NCBI RefSeq assembly: GCF_001704415.2
Contig: NC_030817.1
Span: 52,685,550 to 52,749,549 of the forward strand
Length of the DNA: 64,000 bases
Source of the DNA: Capra hircus
Taxonomy: Eukaryota; Chordata; Mammalia; Artiodactyla; Bovidae
Reading direction: 5' to 3'
Of the stretch, positions 53,355-64,000 are shown piece after piece. The notes under the pieces were generated by a model. It did not search any database. It had not been told where the DNA came from and saw only the letters and a list, made by a program, of their open reading frames with translations. Every line of letters starts with the position of its first letter. The first letter of the stretch is position 1. The position numbers were made by a program, and so were the translations under genes.

Positions 53355-53699
53355 AGAGTCCCTTGGAGAGCAAGGAGATCCAACCAGTCCATTCTGAAGG
53401 AGATCAGCCCTGGGATTTCTTTGGAAGGAATGATGCTAAAGCCGAAACTCCAGTATTTTGGCCACCTCAAGTGAAGAGTTGACTCATTGGAAAAGACTCT
53501 GAAGCTGGGAGGGATTGGGGGCAGGAGGAGAAGGGGACGACAGAGGATGAAATGGCTGGATGGCATCACCGACTCAATGGACGTGAGTTTGGTGAACTCC
53601 AGGTGTTGGTGATGGACAGGGAGGCTTGGCATGCTGCAATTCATGGGGTTGCAAAGAGTCAGACATGACTGAGTGACTGAACTGACTGAAGTATTCAGG

Positions 53700-53935
53700 C
53701 CTTCTGGACAGCTCTTAGCGAAGGACTGACAGAGGTCTTGAAAGCTTCCGCTCTTGTACCTCAGTAGGACAACTCTCACTCCAGACATCCCCAGAGGTAT
53801 CAGGCAGAAGCTCCCCTCTGTGGGTATCTACCTTGTTTGGCTTCTTCTACTTCCCTGTAAGAGGAGAAAGCCTTTACATTGGCAGAAGTGGTCTTATCTG
53901 TCCCTAGCACAGAGTTGGGGACAAGTAGGAGCTGC
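53700..53935. other. Single-copy spacer
   Basis: About 235 bp without a recognised repeat or gene. Confidence 0.45.
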
Positions 53936-54147
53936 TGCTGCTAAGTAGCTTCAGTCGTGTCCGATCTGTGCAACTTCACAGACGACAGCCCACCAGGCCC
54001 CCCCGACCCTGGGATTCTCCAGGCAAGAACACTGGAGTGGGTTGCCATTTCCTTCTCCAATGCATGAAAGTGAAAAGTGAAATTGAAGTTGCTCAGTCGT
54101 GTCCAACTCAGCGACCCCAGTGGACTGCAGCCTACCAGGCTCCTCCC
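53936..54147 (-). mobile_element. BOV-A2 SINE, truncated
   Basis: 'gctgctgctaagtagcttca', 'agaacactggagtgggttgc', linker 'atgcatgaaagtgaaaagtg', second unit 'gctcagtcgtgtccaactca' up to 'cctaccaggctcctcccc'. The right end of the second unit is missing. Confidence 0.9.
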
Positions 54148-54306
54148 CTAAACAGGGGCAAAAAGACTCAGGAGATTCAACAGTCCCTGAGTCAGGACTT
54201 TAAACAGTGGTATCTTCATCCTGCTGGGGTTCCATGGATGCTATGGGGCAGTAGACTCACTCTATGTTCACAAGTAAATCAAAGATGTATTTTAAAATCA
54301 TTTCTG

Positions 54307-54420
54307 GGGGCGGTCCTAAGATGGTGGAGGAACAGGATGGGGAGACCACTTTCTCCCTCACAAATTCATCAAAAGAACATTTCAATGCTGAGTAAATTTC
54401 ACAAAACAACTTCTGAATGC
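54307..54420 (+). promoter_or_regulatory. L1 5'-UTR promoter start with YY1-like site
   Basis: The 5' end of the L1 begins with G-rich sequence and contains 'aagatgg' at 54318-54324, the core of the YY1-type site that in other mammalian L1s positions transcription start. A 'ctttctccctcacaaattca' block follows at about 54348. Inference by homology of layout. CpGs have partly decayed, so activity is doubtful. Confidence 0.5.
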
Positions 54421-55369
54421 TGGCAGAGGACATCAGGCACCAGAAAAGCAGATCATTGTCTTCAAAAACAGGTAGGAAAAAATATAAAAGACGAAAAATG
54501 AGACAAAGGAGGTAGGGAGGGAGCTCCATCCCAGGAAGGGAGTCCTGTCCCGGGAAGGGAGTCTTAAGAAGAGAGAAGTTTCCAAACACCAGGAAACTCT
54601 CACTGCTGAGTCTGTGGCAAGCCTTGGAAGCACAGAGGGCAACATAACAGGGAGGAAAAATAAATAATTAAAACCAACAGATTACAAGCCCAATGGTAAC
54701 TCCCCCAGTGGAGAAGCAGCGCAGATGCCTGCATCCACCACTAGCAAGTGGGAGCTGGGCAGGGAGGTGCAGACTGCAGTGTTTTTTAAGAATCGGGCCG
54801 GAAAGCCCCGTAACCAGAGCGAACTAACTTGGGCTAGCAAACCAGACTGTGGGACAGCTACCACGCAAAAAGCTCTAACATAAGACACCGCCAGGACCAC
54901 GCACAGATAAAGGACGGAACAGAATTAGCCAGCTGCAGACCATCCCCCTCCGCTGACAGGCAGCCAGAGCCGTAAGGGCTGGAAGGGGGCCATCGCAGCC
55001 CAAGAGAGGCATTACCTACCAAACTGCAAGCAGGCTTCTTTGCTAACTAAGACTTCTTGGGGTCCTGGGCAGTCACCATCCGCCTGAGGAGGGGCGCCAG
55101 CGGTACACCCAGAAAACTGAGCAGGGGCAGGCCCAGCGAGGCTGAGACACTGCAAGCACACGCCAGTGTTATTTGCTTGCAGCGTCCCTCCCTCCCCACA
55201 GCGCGACTGAACAAGTGAGCCTAAAAAAGAAAAGTGTCCACTACCGCCCACCTTGGGTCAGGGCGGAAATCAGACACTGAAGAGACCAGCAAACAGAAGA
55301 AGCTAAACAGAGGGAACCACCTTGGAAGTGATCCCACACTGCCCACAACACCAGAGAAAGTCACAGATA

Positions 55370-55700
55370 TATCTTTACTATTTTTACAATCATTCTTTTT
55401 TTTTTTGATGTTGTTGTATGATTGTTTCTTTTTTTAACTTAAAAAAAATTTTAAGACCTCTATTTCTCCTTTTTATTTTTATAACCTACTATTACTTTAA
55501 AAACAAGACCCTATTTTTAAAGCAAACGCCGTATATATATATTTTTGTGGTTGTTGTTGTTTTTTAATAATTCTTGTGGCTTTGTTTTTTTTCTTCTTCT
55601 TTTCTTTAATATTGTATTTTCGAAAATCTAACCTCTACTCTAGATTTTTAATCTTTGCTTTTTGGTATTTGTTGTCATTTTTGTACATTTAAAAACCCAA
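55370..55700 (+). repeat. T-rich low-complexity stretch in the L1 5' UTR
   Basis: Successive T and T/C runs ('cattcttttttttttgatgt', 'tttttttcttcttcttttct') over about 330 bp. It belongs to the 5' UTR of this L1 type and is not a separate insertion. Confidence 0.7.
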
Positions 55701-56683
55701 TCTTCAGTACCCAATTTCACCTGAGAGCAAGATTACTGGTTTGACCACTCTCTCCTCCTTTGGACTCTTTTTCTCCACCAGGTTGCCTCTGTCTCTTCCC
55801 TCCCCCTTCTCTTCTCTACCCAGCTCTGTGAATCTCTGTGTGTTCCAGATGGTGGAGAACACTTAGGGAACTGGTTACTGGCTGGATTTGTCTCTCTCTT
55901 TTTCATTTCCCTCTTTTATCCTCCTGGCCACCTCTGTCTACTTCCTCCCTCTCCTCTTCCCTGTATAACTCCGTGAACATCTCTGAGAGGTCCAGGCTAT
56001 GGAGCGCATGTAAGGAAGTGATTACTGGCTAGCTTGCTCTCTACTCTTTTGATCCCACCTCATCTCATTCCAGTCACCTCTAACTACCCCTCCCTCTTCT
56101 CTTCTCCATGTAACTCAGTGAACCTCTCTGGGTGTCCCTCAATGTGGAGAAACTTTTCATCTTTAACCTAGATATTTTATCATTGGTGCTGTATAGATGG
56201 AGAAATCTTGAGGCTACTGTAAAAATAAAACTGAAAACCAGCAGCAAGAGGCTTAAGTCCAAATCCTGAGAACATCAGAGAACTCCTGAATCCAGGGAAC
56301 ATTAATCAATAGGAGCTCATCAAACACTTCCATACCTACACTGAAACCAAGCACTACCCAAGGGCCAACAAGTTCCAGAGCAAGACATACCGTGCAAATT
56401 CTCCAGCAACACAGGAACACACCCCTGAGCTTCAATATACAGGCAGCTCAAAGTTACTCCAAAACCATTGACATCTCATAACTCATTACTGGACAGTTCA
56501 TTGCACTCCAGAGAGAAGAAATCCAGCTCCAACCACCAGAACTCTGACACAAGCTTCCCTAACCTATAAACCTTGACAAGCCACTGATACAACCCCACCC
56601 ACAGTGAGGAAACTCCATAATAAAGAGAACTCCACAAATTCCCAGAATACAGAAAGGCCACCCCAAACGCAGCAATATAACCA

Positions 56684-57610
56684 AGATGAAGAGACAGAGG
56701 AATACCTAGCAGGTAAAGGAACAGGAGAAATGCCCACTAAACCAAACCAAAGAGGAAGAGATAGGGAATCCACCTGAGAAAGAATTCCAAATGTTGATAG
56801 TGAAAATGATCCAAATCTTGAAATAAAAATGGAATCACAGACAAATAGCCTAGAGACAAGGATTGAGAAGATGCAAGAAAGGTTTAACAAGGACCTAGAA
56901 GAAATAAAAAAGAGTCAATATATAATGAATAATGCAATAAATGAGATCAGAAACACTCTGGAGGCAACAAATAGTAGAATAACAGAGGCAGAAGATAGGA
57001 TTAGTGAAATGGAAGATAGAATGGTAGAAATAAATGAATCAGAGAGGAAAAAAGAAAAACGAATTAAAAGAAATGAGGACAATCTCAGAGACCTACAGGA
57101 CAGTATGAAATGCTCCAACATTTGAATTATAGGAGTCCCAGAAGAAGAAGACAAAAAGAAAGACCATGAGAAAATACTTGAGGAGATAATAGTTGAAAAC
57201 TTCCCTAAAATGGGGAAGGAAATAATCACCCAAGTCCAAGAAACCCAGAGAGTTCCAAACAGGATAAAACCAAGGTGAAACACCCCAAGACACATATTAA
57301 TCAAATTAACAAAATCAAACACAAAGAACATATATTAAAAGCAGCAAGGGAAAAACAACAAATAACACACAAGGGGATTCCCATAAGGATAACTGCAGAT
57401 CTTTCAACAGAAACTCTTCAGGCCAGGAGGGAATGTCAAGACATACTTAAAGTAATGAAAGAAAATAACCTACAGCCCAGATTACTGTACCCAGCAAGGA
57501 TCTCATTCAAATATGAAGGAGAAATCAAAAGCTTTACAGACAAGCAAAAGCTGAGAGAATTCAGCACCACCAAACCAGCTCTTCAACAAATGCTAAAGGA
57601 TATTCTCTAG
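56684..57610 (+). pseudogene. L1 ORF1 (RNA-binding chaperone), broken
   Basis: The coiled-coil half is open at 56829-57125 ('METQTNSLETRIEK'-like start; 'RISEMEDRMVEINESERKKE'). The RNA-binding half lies in a second frame at 57275-57610 ('HILKAAREKQQITHKGIPIR', 'ARISFKYEGEIKSFTDKQKL'). Stops are TAG at about 56705, TGA at 57123-57125 and TGA at 57276-57278, the last two in one frame. A 1-bp frameshift follows near 57308. L1 ORF1p normally trimerises and coats L1 RNA. Non-functional. Confidence 0.9.
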
Positions 57611-57661
57611 ACAGGAAACACAAAAAGGGCGTATAAACCTGAACCCAAAACAATAAAGTAA

Positions 57662-60600
57662 ATGGCAATGGGATCATACTTATCAATAATTACCTTAAAT
57701 GTAAATGGGTTGACTGCCCCAACCAAAAGGCAAAGACTGGCTGAATGGATACAAAAACAAGATCCCTATATATACTGCCTACAAGAGACTCACCTCAAAA
57801 CAAGGGACACATACAGACTGAAGGTGAAGGGCTGGAAAAAGATATTCCATGCAAATAGAGACCAAAACAAAGCAGGAGTAGCAATACTCATATCGGATAA
57901 AATAGAGTTTAAAACAAAGGCGGTGAAACGAGACAAAGAAGGCCACTACATAATGATCAAAGGATCAATCCAAAAAGATATAACAATTATAAGTATATAT
58001 GCACCCAACATAGGAGCACTGCAATATGTAAGACAAATGCTAACAAGTATGAAAGGGGAAATCAACAATAACACAATAATAGTGGGAGACTTTAATACCC
58101 CACTCACACCTATGGACAGATCAACTAAACAGAAAATTAACAAAGAAATGCAAACTTTAAATGATACAATAGACCAGTTAGACCTAATTGATATCTATGG
58201 GATATTTCACCCCAAAACAATGAATTTCACCTTTTTCTCAAGTGCTCACGGAACCTTCTCCAGGATAGATCACAGCCTGGGCCATAAATCTAACCTTGGT
58301 AAATTCAAAAAAATTGAAGTCATTCCAAGCATCTTTTCTGACCATAATGCATTAAGATTAGATCTCAATTACAGGAGAAAAACTATTAAAAATTCCAACA
58401 TATGGAGGCTGAAAAACATGCTTCTGAATAACCAACAAATCACAGAAGAAATCAAAATATGCATAGAAATAAATGAAAATGAAAACACAACAACCCAAAA
58501 CCTGTGGGACACTATAAAAGCAGTGCTAAGAGGAAAGTTCATAGCAACACAGGCATACCTCAAGAAACAAGAAAAAAGTCAAATAAATAACCTAACTCTA
58601 CACCTAAAGCAACTAGAAAAGGAAGAAATGGAGAAGCTCAGAGTTAGTAGAAGGAAAGAAATCTTAAAAATTAGGGCAGAAATAAATGCAAAAGAAACAA
58701 AAGAGACCATAGCAAACATCAACAAAGCCAAAAGCTGGTTCTTTGAAAGGATAAACAAAATTGACAAACCATTAGCCAGACTCATCAAGAAACAAAGGGA
58801 GAGAAATCAAATCAATAAAATTAGAAATGAAAATGGAGAGATCACAAAAGACAACACAGAAATACAAAGGATCATAAGAGACTATTATCAGCAATTATAT
58901 GCCAATAAAATGGACAACGTGGAAGAAATGGACAAATTCTTAGAGAAGTACAACTTTCCAAAACTGAACCAAGAAGAAAGAGAAAATCTTAACAGACCCA
59001 TCACAAGCACGGAAATTGAAACGGTAATCAGAAATTTTCCAGCAAACAAAAGCCCAGGTCCAGATGGCTTCACAGCTGAATTCTACCAAAAATTTTGAGA
59101 AGAGCTAACACCTATCCTACTCAAACTCTTCCAGAAAATTGCAGAGGAAGGTAAACTTCCAAACTCATTCAATGAGGCCACCATCACCCTAACACCAAAA
59201 CCTGACAAAGATGCCACAAAAAAAGAAAACTATAGGCCAATATCACTGATGAACATAGATGCAAACATCCTCAACAAAATTCTAGCAATAAGAATCCAAC
59301 AACACATTAAAAAGATCATACACCATGACCAAGTGGGCTTTATCCCAGGGATGCAAGGATTCTTCAATATCACAAATCAATCAGTATAATTCACCACATT
59401 AACAAATTGAAAAATAAAAGCCATATGATTATCTCAATAGATGCAGAGAAGGCCTTTGACAAAATTCAACATCCATTTATGATAAGAACTCTCCAGAAAG
59501 CAGGAATAGAAGGAACATACCTCAACATAATAAAAGCTATATATGACAAACCCACAGCATACATTATCCTCAATGGTGAAAAATTGAAAGCATGTTCCCT
59601 AAAGTCAGGAACAAGACAAGGGTGCCCACTTTCACTGCTACTATTAAACATAGTTCTGGAAGATTTGGCCACAGTAATCAGAGCAGAAAAAGAAATAAAA
59701 GGAATCCAAATTGGAAAAGAAGAAGTAAAACTCTCACTGTTTGCAGATGACATGATCCTCTACATAGAAAACCCTAAAGACTCCACCAGAAAATTACTAG
59801 AGCTAATCAATGAATATAGTAAAGTGGCAGGATATAAGATCAACACACAGAAATCCCTTGCATTCCTATACACTAATAATGAGAAAGTAGAAAAAGAAAT
59901 TAAGGAAAAAATTCCATTCACCATTGCAATGAAAGGAATAAAATACTTAGGAATATATCTACCTAAAGAAACTAAAGACCTATATATAGAAAACTATAAA
60001 ACACTGAGGAAAGAAATCAAAGAGGACACTAATAGATGGAGAAATATACCATGTTCATGGATCAGAAGAATCAATATAGTGAAAATGAGTATACTACCCA
60101 AAGTAATCTACAGATTCAATGCAATCCCTATCAAGCTACCCATGGTATTTTTCACAGAGCTAGAACAAATAATTTCACAATTTGTATGGAAATACAAAAA
60201 ACCTTGAATAGCCAAAGCAATCTTGAGAAAGAAGAATGGAACTGGAGGAATCAACTTGCCTGACTTCAAGCTCTACTACAAAGCCACAGTCATCAAGACA
60301 GTATGGTACTGGCACAAAGACAGACATATAGATCAATGGAACAAAATAGAAAGTCCAGAGATAAATCCACACACCTATGGACACCTTATCTTCGACAAAG
60401 GAGGCAAGAATATACAATGGAGTAAAGACAATCTCTTTAACAAGTGGTGCTTGGAAAACTGGTCAACCACTTGTAAAAGAATGAAACTAGATCACTTTCT
60501 AACACCATACACAAAAATAAACTCAAAATGGATTAAAGATCTAAATTTAAGACCAGAAACTATAAAACTCCTAAAGGAGAACATAGGCAAAACACTCTCC

Positions 60601-61463
60601 GACATAAATCACAGCAGGATCCTCTATGATCCACTTCCCAGAATATTGGAAATAAAAGCAAAAATAAACAAATGGGATCTAATTAAAATCAAAAGCTTCT
60701 GCACAACAAAGGATACTATAAGCAAGGTGAAAAGACAGCCTTCGGAATGGGAGAAAATAATAGCAAATGAAGCAACTGACAAACAACTAATCTCAAAAAT
60801 ATACAAGCAACTTATGCAGCTCAATTCCAGAAAAATAAACCACCCAATCAAAAAATGGGCCAAAGAACTAAATAGACATTTCTCCAAAGAAGACATAACA
60901 GAGGGCTAACAAACACATGAAAAGATGCTCAACATCACTCATTATCAGAGAAATGCAAATCAAGACCACAATGAGGTACCATTTCACGCCAGTCAGAATG
61001 GCTGCAATCCAAAAGTCTACAAGTAATAAATGCTGGAGAGGGTGTGGAGAAAAGGGAACCCTCTTACACCATTGGTGGGAATGCAAACTAGTAGAGTCAC
61101 TATGGAGAACAGTGTGGAGATTCCTTTAAAAATTGCAAATAGAACTGCCTTACGACCCAGCAATCCCACTTCTGGGCATACACACTGAGGAAACCAGAAT
61201 TGAAAGAGACATGTGTACCCGAATGTTCATCGCAGCACTGTTTATAGTAGCCAGGACATGGAAACAACCTAGATGCCCATCAGCAGATGAATAGATAAGA
61301 AAGCAGTGGTACATATACACAATGGAGTATTACTCAGCCATTAAAAAGAATACATTTGAATCAGTTCTAATGAGGTGGATGAAACTGGAGCCGATTATAC
61401 AGAGTGAAGTAAGCCAGAAAGAAAAACATCAGTACAGTATACTAACACACATATATGGAATTT
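57662..61463 (+). pseudogene. L1 ORF2 (endonuclease plus reverse transcriptase), broken
   Basis: Starts 'MAMGSYLSIITLNVNGLTAP'. The endonuclease shows 'NVNG', 'CLQETH', 'VGDFN' and 'FSDHNALRLDL' (all expected catalytic positions present). The first open part ends at TGA 59096-59098 after 'TAEFYQKF'. A frameshift near 59365-59380 precedes the RT part (59407-60207), with motif A 'DAEKAFDKIQH' near 59440-59472 and catalytic Phe-Ala-Asp-Asp at 59740-59751. TGA at 60205-60207 interrupts the frame, which then continues to 60909 with the C-terminal part. A further frameshift lies near 60895. 61463 is the end of the ORF2 region. Confidence 0.93.
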
Positions 61464-61679
61464 AGAAAGATGGTAATGATAACCCTGTATGTGGGACAGC
61501 GAAAGAGACACAGAGGTATAGAATGGACTTTTGGACTCTGAGGGAGAGGGAGAGGGTGGGATGATTTGGGAGAATGGCATTGAAACATGTATACTATCAT
61601 GTAAGAAATGAATCGCCAGTCTATGTTTGATACAGGATACAGGATGCTTGGGGCTGGTGCACGGGGATGATCCAGAGAG

Positions 61680-61704
61680 ATGATATGGGGTGGGGGGGGG
61701 GGGT
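61680..61704. repeat. Poly-G tract in the L1 3' UTR
   Basis: 'tggggtgggggggggggg' is an expanded version of the G-rich stretch present in L1 3' UTRs (compare 26875-26895). It may form a G-quadruplex and is a likely sequencing trouble spot. Confidence 0.7.
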
Positions 61705-61815
61705 TCAGGGTTTGGAACTCATGTATACCTGTGGTGGATTCATGTCAATGTATGGCAAAACCAATATAGTATTATAAAGTAAAATAAAGTAAAAATATAA
61801 ATAAAATCATTTCTG

Positions 61816-63477
61816 TGGTATTCTCCCATGTGAAGAAAGAGAGGCAAGTGAGGTCATAAGATGAAATGTGTCATGAGGAGGACTTCTAGAAAGTGTCTTA
61901 GTCAAGGATCCAGAAGTGGGTATTGGTCATTGATTTTGCCAGGCCTGCATGACTTCTTGAGCTCACCAGGGGTGCCCTGTAGTTTATACCATGGAGCTTA
62001 AGTTCTCACACTCATCCTCCCTGAACTTGGCTCTGACCCACTCTCATAGACCAGTTCCTTACACTTGACTCAGTCCTGCCTCCCAGCTCCCAACCTGACC
62101 TTTCCTTTCCTGTTCTTATTCTCATTTTACTCTATGGATCTGACACATAGCATAACAACTCCTCCCAGCAATGATTCTAGGTCTCCTCAGCTCTATAAGT
62201 TGAGGTCCCTTGGAGAAACACCCCCTCTTCGTTTGGCTATCAGAACCCGCCTACCCTAGAACTGATCCTTCAAGCAGGATCTGGCCTGATTAGTGAAGGC
62301 ATATACTCTCTGCTTTTCATAGTACCTACGTTCATTTGACATACTATATATTTTACTTATTCCTTTGTCTTTTTTGTATCCTATTTAAAATATGTCCCAT
62401 GAGAGTAGGATTCTTTTTAAAATATGCTTTGTTACTTACTATATGCTCAGTTGCCAACACATAGTAGAAGCTTAATAAATGTTTTGAAAATTTCTAAGAG
62501 ACCAGTAAGTAAAAAAAGAAAAGTGTCCCATGTTCTTAACATTCTCTTTTCATCATATGACCATTTTGTGCAAAATTTTTTAAAGTCAAATGTAATAAAT
62601 CATCCAACTTCCCCCCCCCCCCCCACACACACACCAATATTTCAGGAGGAAAAAAGAGGAGAGCAAGAGGAGAGAAAAGACATTTACACAAAGCATACTC
62701 TGTTTTGGATGTAGTCTTTAAGATTAATGGAAAGAAAATAAACTCTGGGTGAAAATACTTGGATCTGTAACAGTATTTTATTTTTAATAGTGTAATCCAA
62801 GTGGAAACGTGTGTAAACAAATTACATTTCCTTTGATAGACAATGTTTTTTCTTATGCAAAGTACTGGGTATAAAACCATGTTAGTTCTCTATAGAAAAT
62901 GTAGAAAAGGAAGTAGTAGTCTTATTGTTGTCATTATACCCTCTATTTCCACACTTTTAAGGGTCAATAGAACACTGAATGGCCTGACGTCCATCAATAT
63001 TCCTTTGGGGGTATGCTGTTAAATTCTTGTCTTCCATTTCTACCTTGTCTCCAGTATTCACTGTTGACAATTCTATATGGAATGGCCAATCCAGGCTGCT
63101 GACCGGAGAGTCCCAAGTAAACTGAATTATGTAACAGAAAAAGCCAACTGAAAATGGGTAGAAGGCCTGCTCTTATGACTCTGTAATATGTGCTAGACCA
63201 ACCCCTATACTTTAAAAAAGTTGGATAAAATTAGACAAAAGCAAACAAAATCAGTTATTTTAAGGTATTAAGAACAAAAAGGCAGCCAGTAATAGAAGGA
63301 AATAGAAATAGTAACAGGGAATTTGCAAGTGATACAGTGGAGGTACTAAAGTCAATAAAGGTGTCTTATTGACTGGTGATCTTACCAGTCACCACAGTAA
63401 CTGCTGCGGAACTCTGAGACACTGTATAGAACAAGCCTGGAATTAACCCGAATAAAGAGCAAGGAATTTGGATTGCT
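61816..63477. other. Mostly single-copy DNA with an L2-like piece
   Basis: 62395-62495 ('ctatatgctcagttgccaac', 'acatagtagaagcttaataa') resembles an L2 3' end. 62609-62632 is a C14 tract followed by 'acacacacac'. Small frames at 62065-62259 and 62424-62714 carry no features. No gene is called. Confidence 0.45.
62609..62632. repeat. (C)n(AC)n tract
   Basis: About 14 consecutive C followed by 'acacacacac'. Mononucleotide runs of this size are unstable and often mis-assembled. Confidence 0.85.
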
Positions 63478-63795
63478 TTTTTATGTAAGTTTCAGGCATG
63501 TAGAATTTCAATTCAACATTCCTATACACTACAGAGTGATCGCCACAAGTCCAGTTTCCATCCATCACTATATGATTGACCCTCTTCACCCACTCCAACC
63601 CCTCTGGTAATCACAAATCTGATTCCTGTTTCTGTGAGTTTCTTTCTCGTTTTACTCTTTTATGTATAAGATTTGATATTTGAGTGAAATCATACAGTAT
63701 TTGTCTTCCTATGTCTGACTTATTCCACTTAGCATAATACCATCAAGGTCCATCCATACTATCACAGGATCATGGATTTTTATTCCCGTCTATCT
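63478..63795 (-). mobile_element. L1 LINE 3'-UTR fragment
   Basis: Antisense L1 3' UTR: 'catgtagaatttcaattcaa', 'ctctggtaatcacaaatctg', 'tgagtgaaatcatacagtat', 'cttattccacttagcataat', 'accatcaaggtccatccata'. It ends near 'tggatttttattcc', where a younger L1 would continue into ORF2. 5'-truncated. Confidence 0.8.
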
Positions 63796-63811
63796 TCTGA
63801 GTTCTGGGAAT

Positions 63812-64000
63812 CTTAGTTCAGGCTTCTATAACAAGATACCATAGACTGGGTGGCTTAAACAATAAACATTTATTTTTCACAGTTTTGGAGGCTGGAAGCC
63901 TGAAATCAGGGGGGCAACTGTGGCCAGATTCTTGTGAGGACTCTTCTGCTGGCTTGTAACACTATTATCTCACATGGCCAAGAGAGAGAAATCATCTCTT
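63812..64000 (-). repeat. MLT1A-like LTR, cut by the window end
   Basis: 'cttctataacaagataccat', 'agactgggtggcttaaacaa', 'acagttttggaggctggaag' and 'ggccagattcttgtgaggac' are the antisense 3' half of MLT1A-type LTRs. It continues beyond the window. Confidence 0.78.

Larger units (their letters stand above)
48836..53689 (+). mobile_element. Near full-length BovB with inverted 5' half (twin-primed), hosting two insertions
   Basis: The 3' half (51593-53689, plus) runs from the end of the endonuclease through linker, RT and the 3' tail. The 5' half is inverted. It comprises 51582 down to 50964 (5' UTR and endonuclease N-part, 'GISELKWTGMGEFNSDDHYI') and 49471 down to 48836 (endonuclease C-part to 'RPFRYDLNQIP'). 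The halves overlap in element coordinates by about 75 bp ('KFRLKLKK' to 'DLNQIP' is in both). A Bov-tA and a second BovB break the inverted half. The outer flanks 'agtattgagg' (48826-48835) and 'agtattcagg' (53690-53699) look like one TSD (9/10). Confidence 0.82.
54307..61802 (+). mobile_element. Full-length L1 LINE (ruminant L1), inactivated, with perfect TSD
   Basis: 7.5 kb, complete from the L1 5' end ('ggggcggtcctaagatggtg') to the 3' UTR and A-rich tail. Perfect 13-bp target-site duplication 'aaaatcatttctg' at 54294-54306 and 61803-61815. Layout: 5' UTR about 54307-56680 (with a T-rich stretch at 55370-55690), ORF1 region about 56684-57610, ORF2 57662-61463, 3' UTR 61464-61802. Both ORFs carry stops and frameshifts, four stops being TGA in a context that is probably CGA in relatives. 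No other element is nested inside it. Confidence 0.94.

Noticed and set aside
57662..59098. 478-codon frame as a possible host gene
   Set aside because: It is the endonuclease and start of the RT of L1 ORF2 in a complete L1 with TSD.

Overview
This is mammalian nuclear DNA from a ruminant, almost certainly a bovid. The call rests on repeats. There are many BovB (RTE-type) LINE copies. There are tRNA-headed Bov-tA SINEs and dimeric BOV-A2 SINEs, whose tails resemble the BovB 3' end. There are CHR-type tRNA-Glu SINEs, ruminant/cetartiodactyl L1 elements with the characteristic 3' UTR, and older mammalian MIR, L2, MLT1-type LTR and L1M debris. No host protein-coding gene, exon chain, rRNA, genuine tRNA or bacterial-style operon can be supported. 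Every long reading frame examined is a retrotransposon protein, its antisense shadow, or unremarkable. The window is best read as intergenic or deep intronic DNA. The species cannot be fixed from the sequence alone.

Layout. 1-6.9 kb: an old L1M LINE (plus strand) serving as host for an MLT1-type LTR, a CHR-2 SINE, Bov-tA SINEs and a nearly complete BovB. 6.9-9.6 kb: an L1 3' fragment and several SINEs with clear target-site duplications (TSDs). 9.3-11.6 kb: BOV-A2 and a BovB inserted one after the other at the same 10-bp target, the BovB being itself split by a second BovB. 11.6-13.1 kb: single-copy, CpG-retaining sequence (candidate conserved non-coding DNA). 13.1-20.7 kb: LTR, BovB and L1 fragments. 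20.7-24.4 kb: mostly single-copy DNA with another conserved-looking block near 22.4-22.9 kb. 24.4-27.2 kb: L1 3' halves in tandem. 28.6-31.2 kb: two LTRs of endogenous retrovirus type, one with an internal ~50-bp tandem repeat, one split by two SINEs. 31-48 kb: single-copy DNA with MIR, L2, SINE and BovB pieces and a non-TE 124-bp direct duplication. 48.8-53.7 kb: a near full-length BovB with its 5' half inverted (twin priming), hosting a second BovB and a Bov-tA. 54.3-61.8 kb: a full-length but inactivated L1 with a perfect 13-bp TSD. 61.8-64 kb: single-copy DNA, then L1 and MLT1-like pieces.

How the parts work together. There is no pathway here. The story is layered retrotransposition: L1 and BovB supply reverse transcriptase and endonuclease, and the SINEs parasitise them. 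Nesting gives relative ages: L1M, MIR, L2 and MLT1 oldest, then BovB and the L1 fragments, then Bov-tA/BOV-A2. All LINE proteins here carry stops, frameshifts or truncations, so nothing in the window looks autonomously mobile. The most unusual objects are the twin-primed and nested BovB composite with its ~1.5-kb inverted arms, the double use of one target site at 9.3-11.6 kb, and the exact 124-bp duplication at 33.5/34.7 kb.
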